NCBI GenBank assembly: GCA_026785785.1
Contig: JAJAZI010000037.1
Location: 1 to 6,542, forward strand
Length of the DNA: 6,542 bases
DNA from: Microbacteriaceae bacterium
Lineage (GTDB): Bacteria; Actinomycetota; Actinomycetes; Actinomycetales; Microbacteriaceae
Direction of reading: 5' to 3'
Every line of letters begins with the position of its first letter. The stretch's first letter is position 1. Of the stretch, positions 1 to 6,413 are shown in pieces. Below the pieces are notes generated by a model. The model searched no databases. It was not told the origin of the DNA and saw only the letters and a list, made by a program, of their open reading frames with translations. Position numbers and translations under genes: made by a program.

Positions 1-21
1 CCCCACTTGGCCTCTGCAGAC

Positions 22-77
22 CCGGGCGGGGCGCGTCTATCACCCCCCCCGCGGGCCGCCCGCCCGCGGCCGCCCGG
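22..77 (-). terminator. Nested GC-rich hairpin after the alpha-glucosidase gene, possible operon terminator
   Basis: A perfect 8-bp stem is formed by 49-56 (ccgcgggc) and 62-69 (gcccgcgg) with a 5-base loop. It is enclosed by a second perfect 8-bp pair, 22-29 (ccgggcgg) with 70-77 (ccgcccgg). On the minus strand the structure starts about 11 bases after the stop codon of the glucosidase gene, where an operon terminator is expected. No T-run follows it; the transcript would continue into a G-run (from 41-48). This makes a classical intrinsic terminator less certain, although U-poor terminators are common in high-GC actinobacteria. The region is also simply very GC-rich, so some pairing is expected by chance. 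The rest of 1-88 shows no gene. Confidence 0.4.
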
Positions 78-88
78 CGGACTGTCCC

Positions 89-1786
89 TCAGCGGTCGTC
101 GTCCGGAGCGAACCACACCGTCGACTCGCCGGGGAGCGCACCCTCCAGAGGCTCGGCACTGAAGACCTGCGAGTCGTCGCGGTCGAGCGCAAACGGTGTC
201 GAGCCGAAGTTCGTCACGACCTCCCACCCGTTGGGTCGACGGTAGCGGAGCACGTCGGCGCGTCCGGTCGCGATCCACTCCAGACTCTCCTCGGTCTGCA
301 GGGCGCGACGCAGCTCGAGCGCGCGGCGGTAGACCGACAGCGACGACGCGGGGTCGCCTTGCTGGCCCGACATCGCGTAGTCGGCGAACCACGGAGGCTG
401 CGGCAGGTGCGATCCCCCGCCGCCGAAACCGAACGCCGGGCCGTCGGTGTGCCACGGGAGGGGCACCCGGCATCCGTCCCTGCCCAGGTCCTCTCCCTCG
501 CTACGGAAGAAGGTCGGGTCCTGCCGTTCGGCGTCGGAGATCTCGGCGACCTCGTGCAGGCCGAGCTCCTCACCCTGGTAGAGGTAGCTCGACCCCGGCA
601 GGCCCAGCATGAACAGCGTTGCGGCGAGCGCCCGCCGCGCCCCCACCTCGCGGTCGATACCGGACGACGCGCCGCCCGAGCGCAGCCACTCAAGGCCGTG
701 CTTGACGGTGGGCCGCCCCTCCGCGTCGCGCTCGGGGTGGGCGAGGCCGTAACGGGTCGCGTGACGCACCACGTCGTGGTTCGAGAGCACCCAGGTGCTC
801 GACGATCCGGATGCCGCCGCCAGCTCGAGGTTCGCCGTGACGACGCTGAGGAATTGGTCGGCAGCGAAGTCGGCCTGAAGGAGGTCGAAGTTGAAGGCCT
901 GCCCGAGGCTCTCGGGGTGTGCGTAGAGGGGCACCCTGCCCTTGTCGACCCAGGCCTCGGCGACCGCCGTCCTGGGCGGGTCGTACGAGTTGAACACCTT
1001 CCGCCACTCGGCGTAGACCTCGTGCACGTCGTCGCGGTCGACCATCGGATGCTGGCCGTCGCGCGGCATCGCATCGAGCGCGGCCTGGGAGGGCAACGGC
1101 TCGGTCAGGTCCTTGGTGAGCATGTGTGCGACGTCGATTCGGAAGCCGTCGACCCCGCGATCCGACCAGAACCGCAGCGTCGTCACGAAGTCGGCGCGGA
1201 CCTCGGGGTTCGACCAGTTCAGGTCGGGCTGCTCGATGGCGAAGTTGTGCAGGTACCACTGGCCGTCCTCGACCCGCTCCCAAGCCGGTCCCCCGAAGGT
1301 CGAATCCCAGTCGGTGGGCGGCTGCGAACCATCCGGTCCGGTGCCCTCGCGGAAGATGTACCGTTCGCGGGCGACCGACCCGCGGCCGGCGGCGAGTGCC
1401 TCCTGGAACCAGGCGTGCTGATCGGAGCTGTGGTTCGGCACGATGTCGACGACGACCCTGATCCCGCGGGAGTGCAGGGCGTCGACGAGGTCGTCGAAGT
1501 CGGCGAGGGTGCCCAGTCGCGGATCGACGTCGCGGTAGTCGGCGACGTCGTAGCCGCCATCGGCGAGCGCCGACGGGTAGAACGGGCTCAGCCACACCGC
1601 ATCGATGCCGAGTCCGCCGAGGTAGTCGGCCTTCGAGATGATGCCGGGGATGTCGCCCAAGCCGTCGCCGTTCGCATCAGCGAAGCTCCGGGGATAGATC
1701 TGGTAGACCGCGGCCTGGCGCCACCACGGCGGCACCTCGCCTGCCTCGGTGTGGTCGGGGGTGTTCTGCACATCGACGATGCTCAC
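89..1786 (-). CDS. GH13 alpha-glucosidase (actinobacterial AglA/oligo-1,6-glucosidase-like), cytoplasmic
   Basis: This is a glycoside hydrolase family 13 enzyme of 565 residues, the usual length for a single-chain alpha-glucosidase. It removes glucose from the non-reducing end of short alpha-glucosides. The (beta/alpha)8 barrel begins near residue 20 and carries all signature regions: a metal-binding loop D37-N39-D41-D45, region I DIVPNHS (114-120), QPDLNW (186-191), region II GFRIDVAH with nucleophile D218, region III AEAW with acid/base E277, and region IV SNHD with D338. The last 80 or so residues fit the small C-terminal beta domain. No signal peptide is visible, so it acts in the cytoplasm. 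The overall pattern resembles actinobacterial GH13 subfamily 30 enzymes (recognised by eye). Val219 after the nucleophile is the residue seen in alpha-1,6-tolerant enzymes, which hints at but does not prove isomaltose-type activity. The start is GTG with TAAGGAG at 1798-1804, 11 bases upstream. It is the last gene of the transporter operon, 83 bases after the MalG-type gene. Confidence 0.95.
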   Translation of the reverse strand: MSIVDVQNTPDHTEAGEVPPWWRQAAVYQIYPRSFADANGDGLGDIPGIISKADYLGGLGIDAVWLSPFYPSALADGGYDVADYRDVDPRLGTLADFDDLVDALHSRGIRVVVDIVPNHSSDQHAWFQEALAAGRGSVARERYIFREGTGPDGSQPPTDWDSTFGGPAWERVEDGQWYLHNFAIEQPDLNWSNPEVRADFVTTLRFWSDRGVDGFRIDVAHMLTKDLTEPLPSQAALDAMPRDGQHPMVDRDDVHEVYAEWRKVFNSYDPPRTAVAEAWVDKGRVPLYAHPESLGQAFNFDLLQADFAADQFLSVVTANLELAAASGSSSTWVLSNHDVVRHATRYGLAHPERDAEGRPTVKHGLEWLRSGGASSGIDREVGARRALAATLFMLGLPGSSYLYQGEELGLHEVAEISDAERQDPTFFRSEGEDLGRDGCRVPLPWHTDGPAFGFGGGGSHLPQPPWFADYAMSGQQGDPASSLSVYRRALELRRALQTEESLEWIATGRADVLRYRRPNGWEVVTNFGSTPFALDRDDSQVFSAEPLEGALPGESTVWFAPDDDR

Positions 1787-1825
1787 GGGATCTGCCGCTC
1801 CTTAGCGTTCTGCGGTGGTAATGGC

Positions 1826-1860
1826 GGACCCGCCCGACGCGGGACGCGCCGGGCGGGTTC
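1826..1860 (-). terminator. Strong hairpin between the MalG-type permease gene and the glucosidase gene
   Basis: Bases 1828-1836 (acccgcccg) pair perfectly with 1850-1858 (cgggcgggt). Inside this stem, 1838-1840 can pair with 1846-1848, and the minus-strand transcript can add a G-U pair in between, leaving a 5-base loop. The total is about 13 bp of nearly continuous, GC-only pairing. On the transcript it starts roughly 10 bases after the permease stop codon and ends more than 20 bases before the ribosome binding site of the glucosidase gene. No T-run follows. It may be a partial terminator that lowers distal expression, or a 3' stabiliser of the transporter mRNA. The hairpin is directly visible; its role is inferred. 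Confidence 0.5.
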
Positions 1861-1869
1861 GGTGACGGG

Positions 1870-2793
1870 TCAGCCCTTCACGGCACCCTGCGTCACACCC
1901 TCCATCACCCATCGCTGGGTAAAGAGGTAGACAATGATGGCGGGCGCCATCGCCATCAGGTACGAGGCGAACGACACGTGGTAGTTGTTGCTGAACTGGG
2001 ACTGGAAGATGCTCTGCACCACCGGAAGGGTCTGCAGGGCGGGATCTGAGGTGATCAGTGACGGCATCATGAAGTCGTTCCACGAGGCAAGGAACGCGAA
2101 GATGCCCACGGTCGCGCTCATCGGGGCCAGCAGCGGGAAGATCAACCGCCAGAAGGTCTGCCAGGTCGTCGCCCCATCGATTCTCGCGCTCTCCTCCAGC
2201 TCGGCCGGGATCGACCGGAGAAACGCGGTGAACAGCAGGATGCTGAAACTCAACTGGAACATGATGTGCAGGAACGTGACCCCGACAGGGTTGTCGAGGC
2301 CGACCAGGCCCGTCAGCTGGATCTGCGGCAGCGCGACGACCGGGAACGGAAGGAACATCGCGGCGAGCAGGTAGTAGAACGACCAGCGGAACAGTCGCCT
2401 GTCCCAGTTTCGCGAGATGGCGAACGAGGCGAGGGCCCCGAGGATGATCGTGCCAGCGACCGTTCCCGCGGTGATCAGGATCGACACCAAGAATGCCGTC
2501 GGGTAATCCGTCAGGTTCCACGCGGTGACGAACCCGTCGACGCTGAACGGGGCCGGCAGCGAGAACGCGTTGCCGTCGACCGCCTGCCCCTGGGTCTTGA
2601 AGGCCATCGAGACGGTCACGTAGAGCGGGATGATCACGGTGACGGCGCACAGGATCAGCAGGATCGTGAGCGACCAGCTGGACCTCCCAACGATCCCCTT
2701 TTCGCGATATTGCGACTTCCTTCTCGGCCCCTTCCCCTCGAGGGTTTCGGCGGCGTCGACGTCCTTGGCGATGAGGGCGGGCTGTACTGACAT
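1870..2793 (-). CDS. ABC sugar transporter permease, MalG type (CUT1 family)
   Basis: This is the second membrane subunit of a carbohydrate ABC importer, 307 residues from the chosen start. About six membrane helices can be seen (near residues 39-63, 102-125, 135-155, 170-192, 225-245 and 275-293). The cytoplasmic EAA loop that docks the ATPase lies at about 197-222, with ELEESARIDGA and the invariant glycine at G207, followed by FP at 219-220. The C-terminus GVTQGAVKG is a hallmark of the MalG group. The reading frame is open upstream to 3075, but that extension lies inside the MalF-type gene and is basic and low in complexity, so it is a shadow. The ATG at 2793 is chosen because GGAAGGA (2804-2810) sits 10 bases upstream, and because it overlaps the stop of the preceding gene by one base (TGATG), indicating translational coupling. 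The first 35 residues are a polar cytoplasmic tail. Confidence 0.95.
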   Translation of the reverse strand: MSVQPALIAKDVDAAETLEGKGPRRKSQYREKGIVGRSSWSLTILLILCAVTVIIPLYVTVSMAFKTQGQAVDGNAFSLPAPFSVDGFVTAWNLTDYPTAFLVSILITAGTVAGTIILGALASFAISRNWDRRLFRWSFYYLLAAMFLPFPVVALPQIQLTGLVGLDNPVGVTFLHIMFQLSFSILLFTAFLRSIPAELEESARIDGATTWQTFWRLIFPLLAPMSATVGIFAFLASWNDFMMPSLITSDPALQTLPVVQSIFQSQFSNNYHVSFASYLMAMAPAIIVYLFTQRWVMEGVTQGAVKG

Positions 2794-3722
2794 CAGCGTG
2801 CGTTCCTTCCACGAGTGAGCCGGAGCTGGATCAGTGAGATCACGACGACAATGACGAAGAACATCGTCGCGTTGGCCATCTGATAGGCGTAGTCGCCGCC
2901 GGTGAATCCGGTGACGATCGTCATCGGGATGCTGCGGGTCGCCGTGCCCGGCCCGCCGTTGGTGAGGCCCACGATCACGTCGTAGGCGTTGAGAAAGTTC
3001 TTGAATCCGAGGATCACGTTGATGACGATGTACCCGGCGACGAGCGGAATCGTGATCCGCAGCAGTCGCTGCCACTTGCCAGCACCGTCGAGGTCCGCCG
3101 CCTCGTACACCTCGCCGGGGATCGAGAGCAGCCCGGCGATGTAAATGAGCAGCGTGCCCGGAACGGCCTGCCAGGCGGTGACGATCACGATCCCGACCCA
3201 GGCGAGGTCGGGGTTGGCGAGGATGCTCTCGCTCAGCGCGTCGATTCCGAGCGCCTGCCCGAACGCCGGCACCGAGTTGGAGAAGAGGAAGTTGAAGACG
3301 TAGGCGATGATGATGCCCGACACGACCATCGGGATCACGAAGATCGTGCGCAGCCCGGTCTTCATCTTGATCTGCGCCGTCAGGCCCACCGCGAGCAGGA
3401 ACGCGATCGCGTTCACGAGGATCACGGTGACCGTGGCGAATCCGAACGTGAAGAGGTAGCTCTGCGCAATGGCGGGATCCGAGAACATCGCCACGTAGTT
3501 GGTCAGTCCGATGAACTCCCAGTCGCCGAAGCCAATCGAGTTCGTAAAGCTGAAGAAGATGCCGATGACCGCGGGAACGGTGATGGCCAGGGTGAAGAGA
3601 ATCAGGCTCGGGAGCAGGAAGAGGTAGTACATCCCCTCGACCTTCCGCCTCTTCCTCGGGGTCGACGCGGCTTTCTCCCCTGCGCGGGTTGCCTGCGGCG
3701 GCGCCGCTGTCGTCGTTGTCAT
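2793..3722 (-). CDS. ABC sugar transporter permease, MalF type (CUT1 family)
   Basis: This is the first membrane subunit of the importer, 309 residues. A cytoplasmic N-terminal tail rich in Thr, Ala and basic residues (1-30, with RKRRK at 23-27) precedes the first membrane helix at about 32-58. Further helices follow near 90-115, 125-148, 175-198, 228-248 and 284-302. The ATPase-docking EAA loop is at about 204-227 (EVYEAADLDGAG, G213, then IPL). TNGGPG at 254-259 is typical of the MalF group. Length fits the short actinobacterial form without the extra N-terminal helices and large periplasmic loop of E. coli MalF. The ATG is supported by AAGGAG at 3729-3734, 6 bases upstream. It lies 61 bases after the binding-protein gene and overlaps the MalG-type gene by one base. 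No ATP-binding subunit is encoded in this window. Confidence 0.95.
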   Translation of the reverse strand: MTTTTAAPPQATRAGEKAASTPRKRRKVEGMYYLFLLPSLILFTLAITVPAVIGIFFSFTNSIGFGDWEFIGLTNYVAMFSDPAIAQSYLFTFGFATVTVILVNAIAFLLAVGLTAQIKMKTGLRTIFVIPMVVSGIIIAYVFNFLFSNSVPAFGQALGIDALSESILANPDLAWVGIVIVTAWQAVPGTLLIYIAGLLSIPGEVYEAADLDGAGKWQRLLRITIPLVAGYIVINVILGFKNFLNAYDVIVGLTNGGPGTATRSIPMTIVTGFTGGDYAYQMANATMFFVIVVVISLIQLRLTRGRNAR

Positions 3723-3783
3723 GCTCGGCTCCTTCTCGGTCGTCTCAACTGTGGGGTGGCTCGTGAACTGCTCGTGTCGCGGA

Positions 3784-5049
3784 TCACTGGCGGAGCGCCA
3801 GTCGAGCCCAGTCGCCGTCGAGGCGTCTCAGGGCGCTCTCGACTCCTCCGCCGAGCGCTATGCCCTGCGTGTAGTTCTCCGTGGGAATCGTGAGCGGGAT
3901 CGCCTTCGAGGCACCTTGGTAGAACTCGGCGTTGTCGTAGAACTCCTTCATGCCGAGGATTCGTGGGTCGGTGACCGGCGCCGCGTCGACCGTCGTGCCG
4001 TAGCCGAGCTGCGAGGCGTTGTACTCGTCCATCAAGTCCTGGTCGAAGAGGTAGCTGAGGAACTCCCGAGCACCCTCCTTGCTCTCCGACGCCTCGGGGA
4101 TCCAGGCCGCGAGGTCGATGTTGACACGCACCTTCAGGTCGTTCGGGTCGTCGGTCATGGGCAGCGGGAAGGTGCCGAGGTCGAGGTCGGGATCGGTCTT
4201 CGCGATCTCACCCAATGCCCACGGGCCCTGCAGGTACATCGCGGCCTCGCCCTTGGCGAAGGCGAGGTTGCCATCTCCGTAGCCCTTGCTCGCCGCGTCG
4301 GGGTTCGTGTAGCTGTCGATCAGCACCTGCATCGTCTCGACCGGCTCGGCGAGAGTCTTCTCGAACGAGACCGGCGAATCGGGGCCGACCTCGGTGCCGA
4401 GGTCGTTCATCTCGTCGTAGAACCCGGCCACGTCGACCTGCCCGCCGACCGTGTAGTCGAACCAACCCTGCGCCACGGTCCACGGATCCTTGAACGTGCC
4501 GTAGAACGGGGTGATCCCCGCCTCGGTGAGCTGATCGCAGACGGCGATGAGCTCGTCGTAGGTCTGCGGAACCTCGAGCCCCTGCTCCTCGAAGATCTTC
4601 TTGTTGTAGATGACGGACGCAGCCATCACCGAATAGGGCAGCACGCTGGTGCGTCCGGGGTAGTTGGCGTACTGGTCGACCAACTCCTGCACCTCGGGGA
4701 GGATGCGGTCGGCCTCCGGCATGTCGGAGAGGTCGCTCAGGGCGCCGCGCTCCATGAAGCGCGCCATCTCCATGTTGTAGTTCAGCAGCCCGAGGTCCGG
4801 CGGGTTGCCGCGGAGGAACCCGGCCTGAAGGTTCGACGACGAGTCGAGCACGACCTCGACGTCGTCCTGCGAGGCGTTGTACTCACTGATTACTTCGTTG
4901 AAGAACGGGATGGCCTCGGACTTGCTGAGGTGGAAGTTGACCCTCTCGGGACCACTGCCTTCCGCGCAGCCCACCAGAGTGGAGCCGATCATGAGGAGGC
5001 CGAGTGATGCGGCCAGCACACGGGCTGTGCGGCGGGGGTGTCTGGGCAC
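3784..5049 (-). CDS. Extracellular sugar-binding lipoprotein of a CUT1 ABC transporter (family 1 solute-binding protein)
   Basis: This 421-residue lipoprotein is the substrate receptor of the importer. The N-terminus has basic residues (RHPRR), a hydrophobic stretch (about 10-24) and a lipobox LVGC, so the mature protein would start at lipid-modified C28 and be anchored on the outer face of the membrane. Family 1 binding-protein features are VIYNKKIFEEQGLEVPQTYDE (about 146-166) in the hinge region, and KGEAAMYLQGPWALG (266-280), a sugar-site and hinge motif of this group. Aromatic residues such as W190, W196, F197 and W277 could stack against sugar rings, but this is inference. The sequence does not reveal the exact ligand; the co-transcribed glucosidase points to alpha-linked glucosides. 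The start is GTG with AAAAGGA at 5057-5063, 7 bases upstream. As the first gene of the operon it faces the divergent regulator across an AT-rich gap. Confidence 0.94.
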   Translation of the reverse strand: MPRHPRRTARVLAASLGLLMIGSTLVGCAEGSGPERVNFHLSKSEAIPFFNEVISEYNASQDDVEVVLDSSSNLQAGFLRGNPPDLGLLNYNMEMARFMERGALSDLSDMPEADRILPEVQELVDQYANYPGRTSVLPYSVMAASVIYNKKIFEEQGLEVPQTYDELIAVCDQLTEAGITPFYGTFKDPWTVAQGWFDYTVGGQVDVAGFYDEMNDLGTEVGPDSPVSFEKTLAEPVETMQVLIDSYTNPDAASKGYGDGNLAFAKGEAAMYLQGPWALGEIAKTDPDLDLGTFPLPMTDDPNDLKVRVNIDLAAWIPEASESKEGAREFLSYLFDQDLMDEYNASQLGYGTTVDAAPVTDPRILGMKEFYDNAEFYQGASKAIPLTIPTENYTQGIALGGGVESALRRLDGDWARLALRQ

Positions 5050-5088
5050 GTCGTTGTCCTTTTCGAGTCTCGTCGTCGAGAGAGACGC

Positions 5089-5128
5089 TAGTTTATTTGC
5101 CGATTAGATTTAGCTTCCAAATCAACTA
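5089..5128. promoter_or_regulatory. Imperfect inverted repeat, candidate operator of the ROK regulator
   Basis: Left arm tagtttatttg (5089-5099) and right arm caaatcaacta (5118-5128) are inverted copies matching at 10 of 11 positions, separated by 18 bases, with centres 29 bases apart. The spacer contains a third, related half-site in the left-arm orientation, ttagatttag (5104-5113), whose GATTT also pairs with AAATC at 5119-5123. The region is AT-rich within a GC-rich window. It lies between two divergent genes and overlaps the candidate promoters for both. TTT-rich palindromic operators are known for ROK repressors such as NagC and XylR. Binding by the adjacent regulator is inferred. Confidence 0.6.
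5092..5120 (-). promoter_or_regulatory. Candidate promoter of the transporter-glucosidase operon
   Basis: Read on the minus strand, TTGGAA (5115-5120) can act as a -35 box and AATAAA (5092-5097), 17 bases away, as a -10 box. Each matches 4 of 6 consensus positions. A -10 of TAAACT (5090-5095) with a 19-base spacer is an alternative. Transcription would begin near 5085 and give a leader of roughly 36 bases before the GTG start. The -10 box lies in the left arm of the inverted repeat, so bound regulator would block it. Assigned by eye. Confidence 0.35.
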
Positions 5129-5143
5129 TGCTGCGTCCATAAT
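5115..5143 (+). promoter_or_regulatory. Candidate promoter of the ROK regulator gene
   Basis: On the plus strand, TTCCAA (5115-5120, 3 of 6 consensus positions) and CATAAT (5138-5143, 5 of 6) are 17 bases apart. Transcription would start near 5150, leaving almost no leader before the ATG at 5155 and a short one before the TTG at 5173. The -35 box overlaps the right arm of the inverted repeat, which would allow autoregulation. Assigned by eye. Confidence 0.35.
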
Positions 5144-5154
5144 GCAACAAGGGA

Positions 5155-6399
5155 ATGAAAGGGTCAAGCATCTTGTCGACGTCGCACCCACCGCCCGCGC
5201 TGTCGCGGGCAAGCCTGGACAGGCTGCTGGGCTACGCCTGGGATGCGGGCGTCTTCGTGAGCGCGGACGCCATGACCGCGACCGGGGTGACCCGCTCCAC
5301 GGCCATCGACGCGCTCGACGAGCTCATCGAGATCGGGCTTCTGCGCGAGCTGCCCAATGCGCGGGCGGTCGGCGAGTACCGCAAGGGGCGCCCCTCGCGG
5401 CGGTTCGAGTTGCGCGCCGATGCCGCCATCGTCATCGGCATGGATGCCGGCCGCTCACACCTCACCACAACAGTCGCCGACCTCCGCGGCGATGTCATCA
5501 CCAGCGAGACCCTCGAGCTGGACGCGACCCGCGACAGCCCGAACGAGCGACGGGCGACGGTGCTCGCCGCCATCGACTCCGCCCTCCGGGCGGCGGGACG
5601 CGACAGGGACAGCGTGCTCGCCGTCTGCGTCGGAGTTCCGGCGCCTGTCGATTACCACGGGGCCTCCCCCGACCACCGCGACGGCTTCTGGCGGCGAATG
5701 AACCCCGACCTGCGCACAATGCTCGAGGAATGGGTGCCGATCGTCCGAGTCGAGAACGATGCCTCGCTCGCCGCCGTCGCCGAGGGGGCCGTCGGTGCGG
5801 CGATCGGCTGCCGCGATTACGTCGTGCTCCTCGCCGGCGACCGGTTCGGTGCCGGGGTCGTGGCCGACGGCCGCCTGCTGCGAGGCGCCCACGGTGGAGC
5901 CGGCGAAATGGTCGCCCTCGACAAGGTCGTCGGGGTCGAGAGCGCCGAGGGAATGGGCCTCAGACTCACCGGCTGGGCGCGCGACGCCGCCGCCGCCGGC
6001 AAGATCCCGGACGGCCACCCGCTCGCCGGCCTGCCGGCAGACCGACTCACCGGGCGCGCGGTGCTCGACCTGGCGAGGTCGGGAGACGCCTGGGCACAAG
6101 GCATCGTCAATCGCGCCGGCACACTGCTCGCCCGCATCACGGCCGTCTTCGGCAGCGTCTACGACCCCTCCCGCGTCATCGTCGCGGGGGCGGTGGCGGA
6201 GAGCCTCGACCAGGTCGCTGAGGTGGCGCGCGCGCTTCTTCCAGGCGAGGTTGACCTCGCGGTGCCCGAACTGGTTCTCTCCTCACTCGGAGCGGGTTCC
6301 GTGGCCGCCGGCGCCGTCTGTGCCGCTGTCGACTCGGCACGGACGGGCGTGCTGCACCTCGGCGGGGCCGGGCCGCGCCTGCTCGATCGGGCCGGGTAG
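5155..6399 (+). CDS. ROK-family transcriptional regulator (NagC/XylR type)
   Basis: This 414-residue protein joins an N-terminal winged helix-turn-helix (about 20-68, recognition helix near TRSTAIDALDELIEIGL) and the KGRPSRRF wing element (77-84) to a sugar-kinase-like ROK domain. In the ROK domain, GMDAGRSH (95-102) takes the place of the ATP-binding DxGGT loop and is degenerate, as in regulators rather than kinases. VENDASLAAVAEG (199-211) keeps N201 and D202, and GAGVVADGRLLRGAHGGAGE (232-251) keeps E251, so sugar binding is plausible. The zinc cluster (GH then CxCGxxGC) normally following GGAGE is absent: V253-A254 replace Gly-His and no cysteines follow. It is divergent from the sugar transporter operon and probably represses it and itself until a sugar ligand binds. 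The start is uncertain: ATG 5155 has AAGGGA touching it, whereas TTG at 5173 (408 residues) has AAAGGG 9 bases upstream. Confidence 0.9.
   Translation: MKGSSILSTSHPPPALSRASLDRLLGYAWDAGVFVSADAMTATGVTRSTAIDALDELIEIGLLRELPNARAVGEYRKGRPSRRFELRADAAIVIGMDAGRSHLTTTVADLRGDVITSETLELDATRDSPNERRATVLAAIDSALRAAGRDRDSVLAVCVGVPAPVDYHGASPDHRDGFWRRMNPDLRTMLEEWVPIVRVENDASLAAVAEGAVGAAIGCRDYVVLLAGDRFGAGVVADGRLLRGAHGGAGEMVALDKVVGVESAEGMGLRLTGWARDAAAAGKIPDGHPLAGLPADRLTGRAVLDLARSGDAWAQGIVNRAGTLLARITAVFGSVYDPSRVIVAGAVAESLDQVAEVARALLPGEVDLAVPELVLSSLGAGSVAAGAVCAAVDSARTGVLHLGGAGPRLLDRAG
5158..5163 (+). promoter_or_regulatory. Possible ribosome binding site favouring a TTG start at 5173
   Basis: AAAGGG lies 9 bases before an in-frame TTG at 5173, a normal distance. 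The AAGGGA next to the ATG at 5155 is too close to serve it. The TTG start would remove the first six residues, which lie outside any domain. A leaderless start at ATG 5155 stays possible because the best -10 box predicts transcription from about 5150. Confidence 0.35.
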
Positions 6400-6413
6400 T
6401 TCATCAGCGGCGG

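Noticed and set aside
359..1930. A 523-codon open frame on the plus strand opposite the glucosidase gene
   Set aside because: It is antisense to a gene with all GH13 catalytic motifs. Its product is low in complexity (rich in Val, Arg, Glu, Gly) with no recognisable domain, as expected from the mirrored codon bias of high-GC DNA.
2794..3075. Upstream extension of the MalG-type reading frame
   Set aside because: It lies inside the MalF-type gene, gives an Arg/Asp/His-rich sequence unlike any permease tail, and the ATG at 2793 has a good ribosome binding site and a stop-start overlap.
3723..3783. Gap between binding-protein and MalF-type genes checked for a terminator or stabilising hairpin
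   Set aside because: Only short direct repeats (ctcgtg, twice) are present and no substantial inverted repeat was found.
3721..5007. A 428-codon open frame on the plus strand opposite the binding-protein gene
   Set aside because: It is antisense to a conserved lipoprotein gene with a lipobox and family motifs. The product is a repetitive Val/Arg/Leu/Glu/His-rich shadow, and its ATG merely lies across the start of the MalF-type gene.
5067..5086. Small hairpin (tctcg/cgaga at 5068-5072 and 5077-5081, or gtctc/gagac) in the leader of the binding-protein gene, considered as a riboswitch or attenuator
   Set aside because: The stems are only five base pairs, the leader is short (about 36 bases), and there is no terminator or conserved riboswitch core.
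5004..6221. A 405-codon open frame on the plus strand overlapping the regulator in another frame
   Set aside because: The product is Arg/Gly/Pro-rich without any domain, while the competing frame encodes a complete ROK protein.
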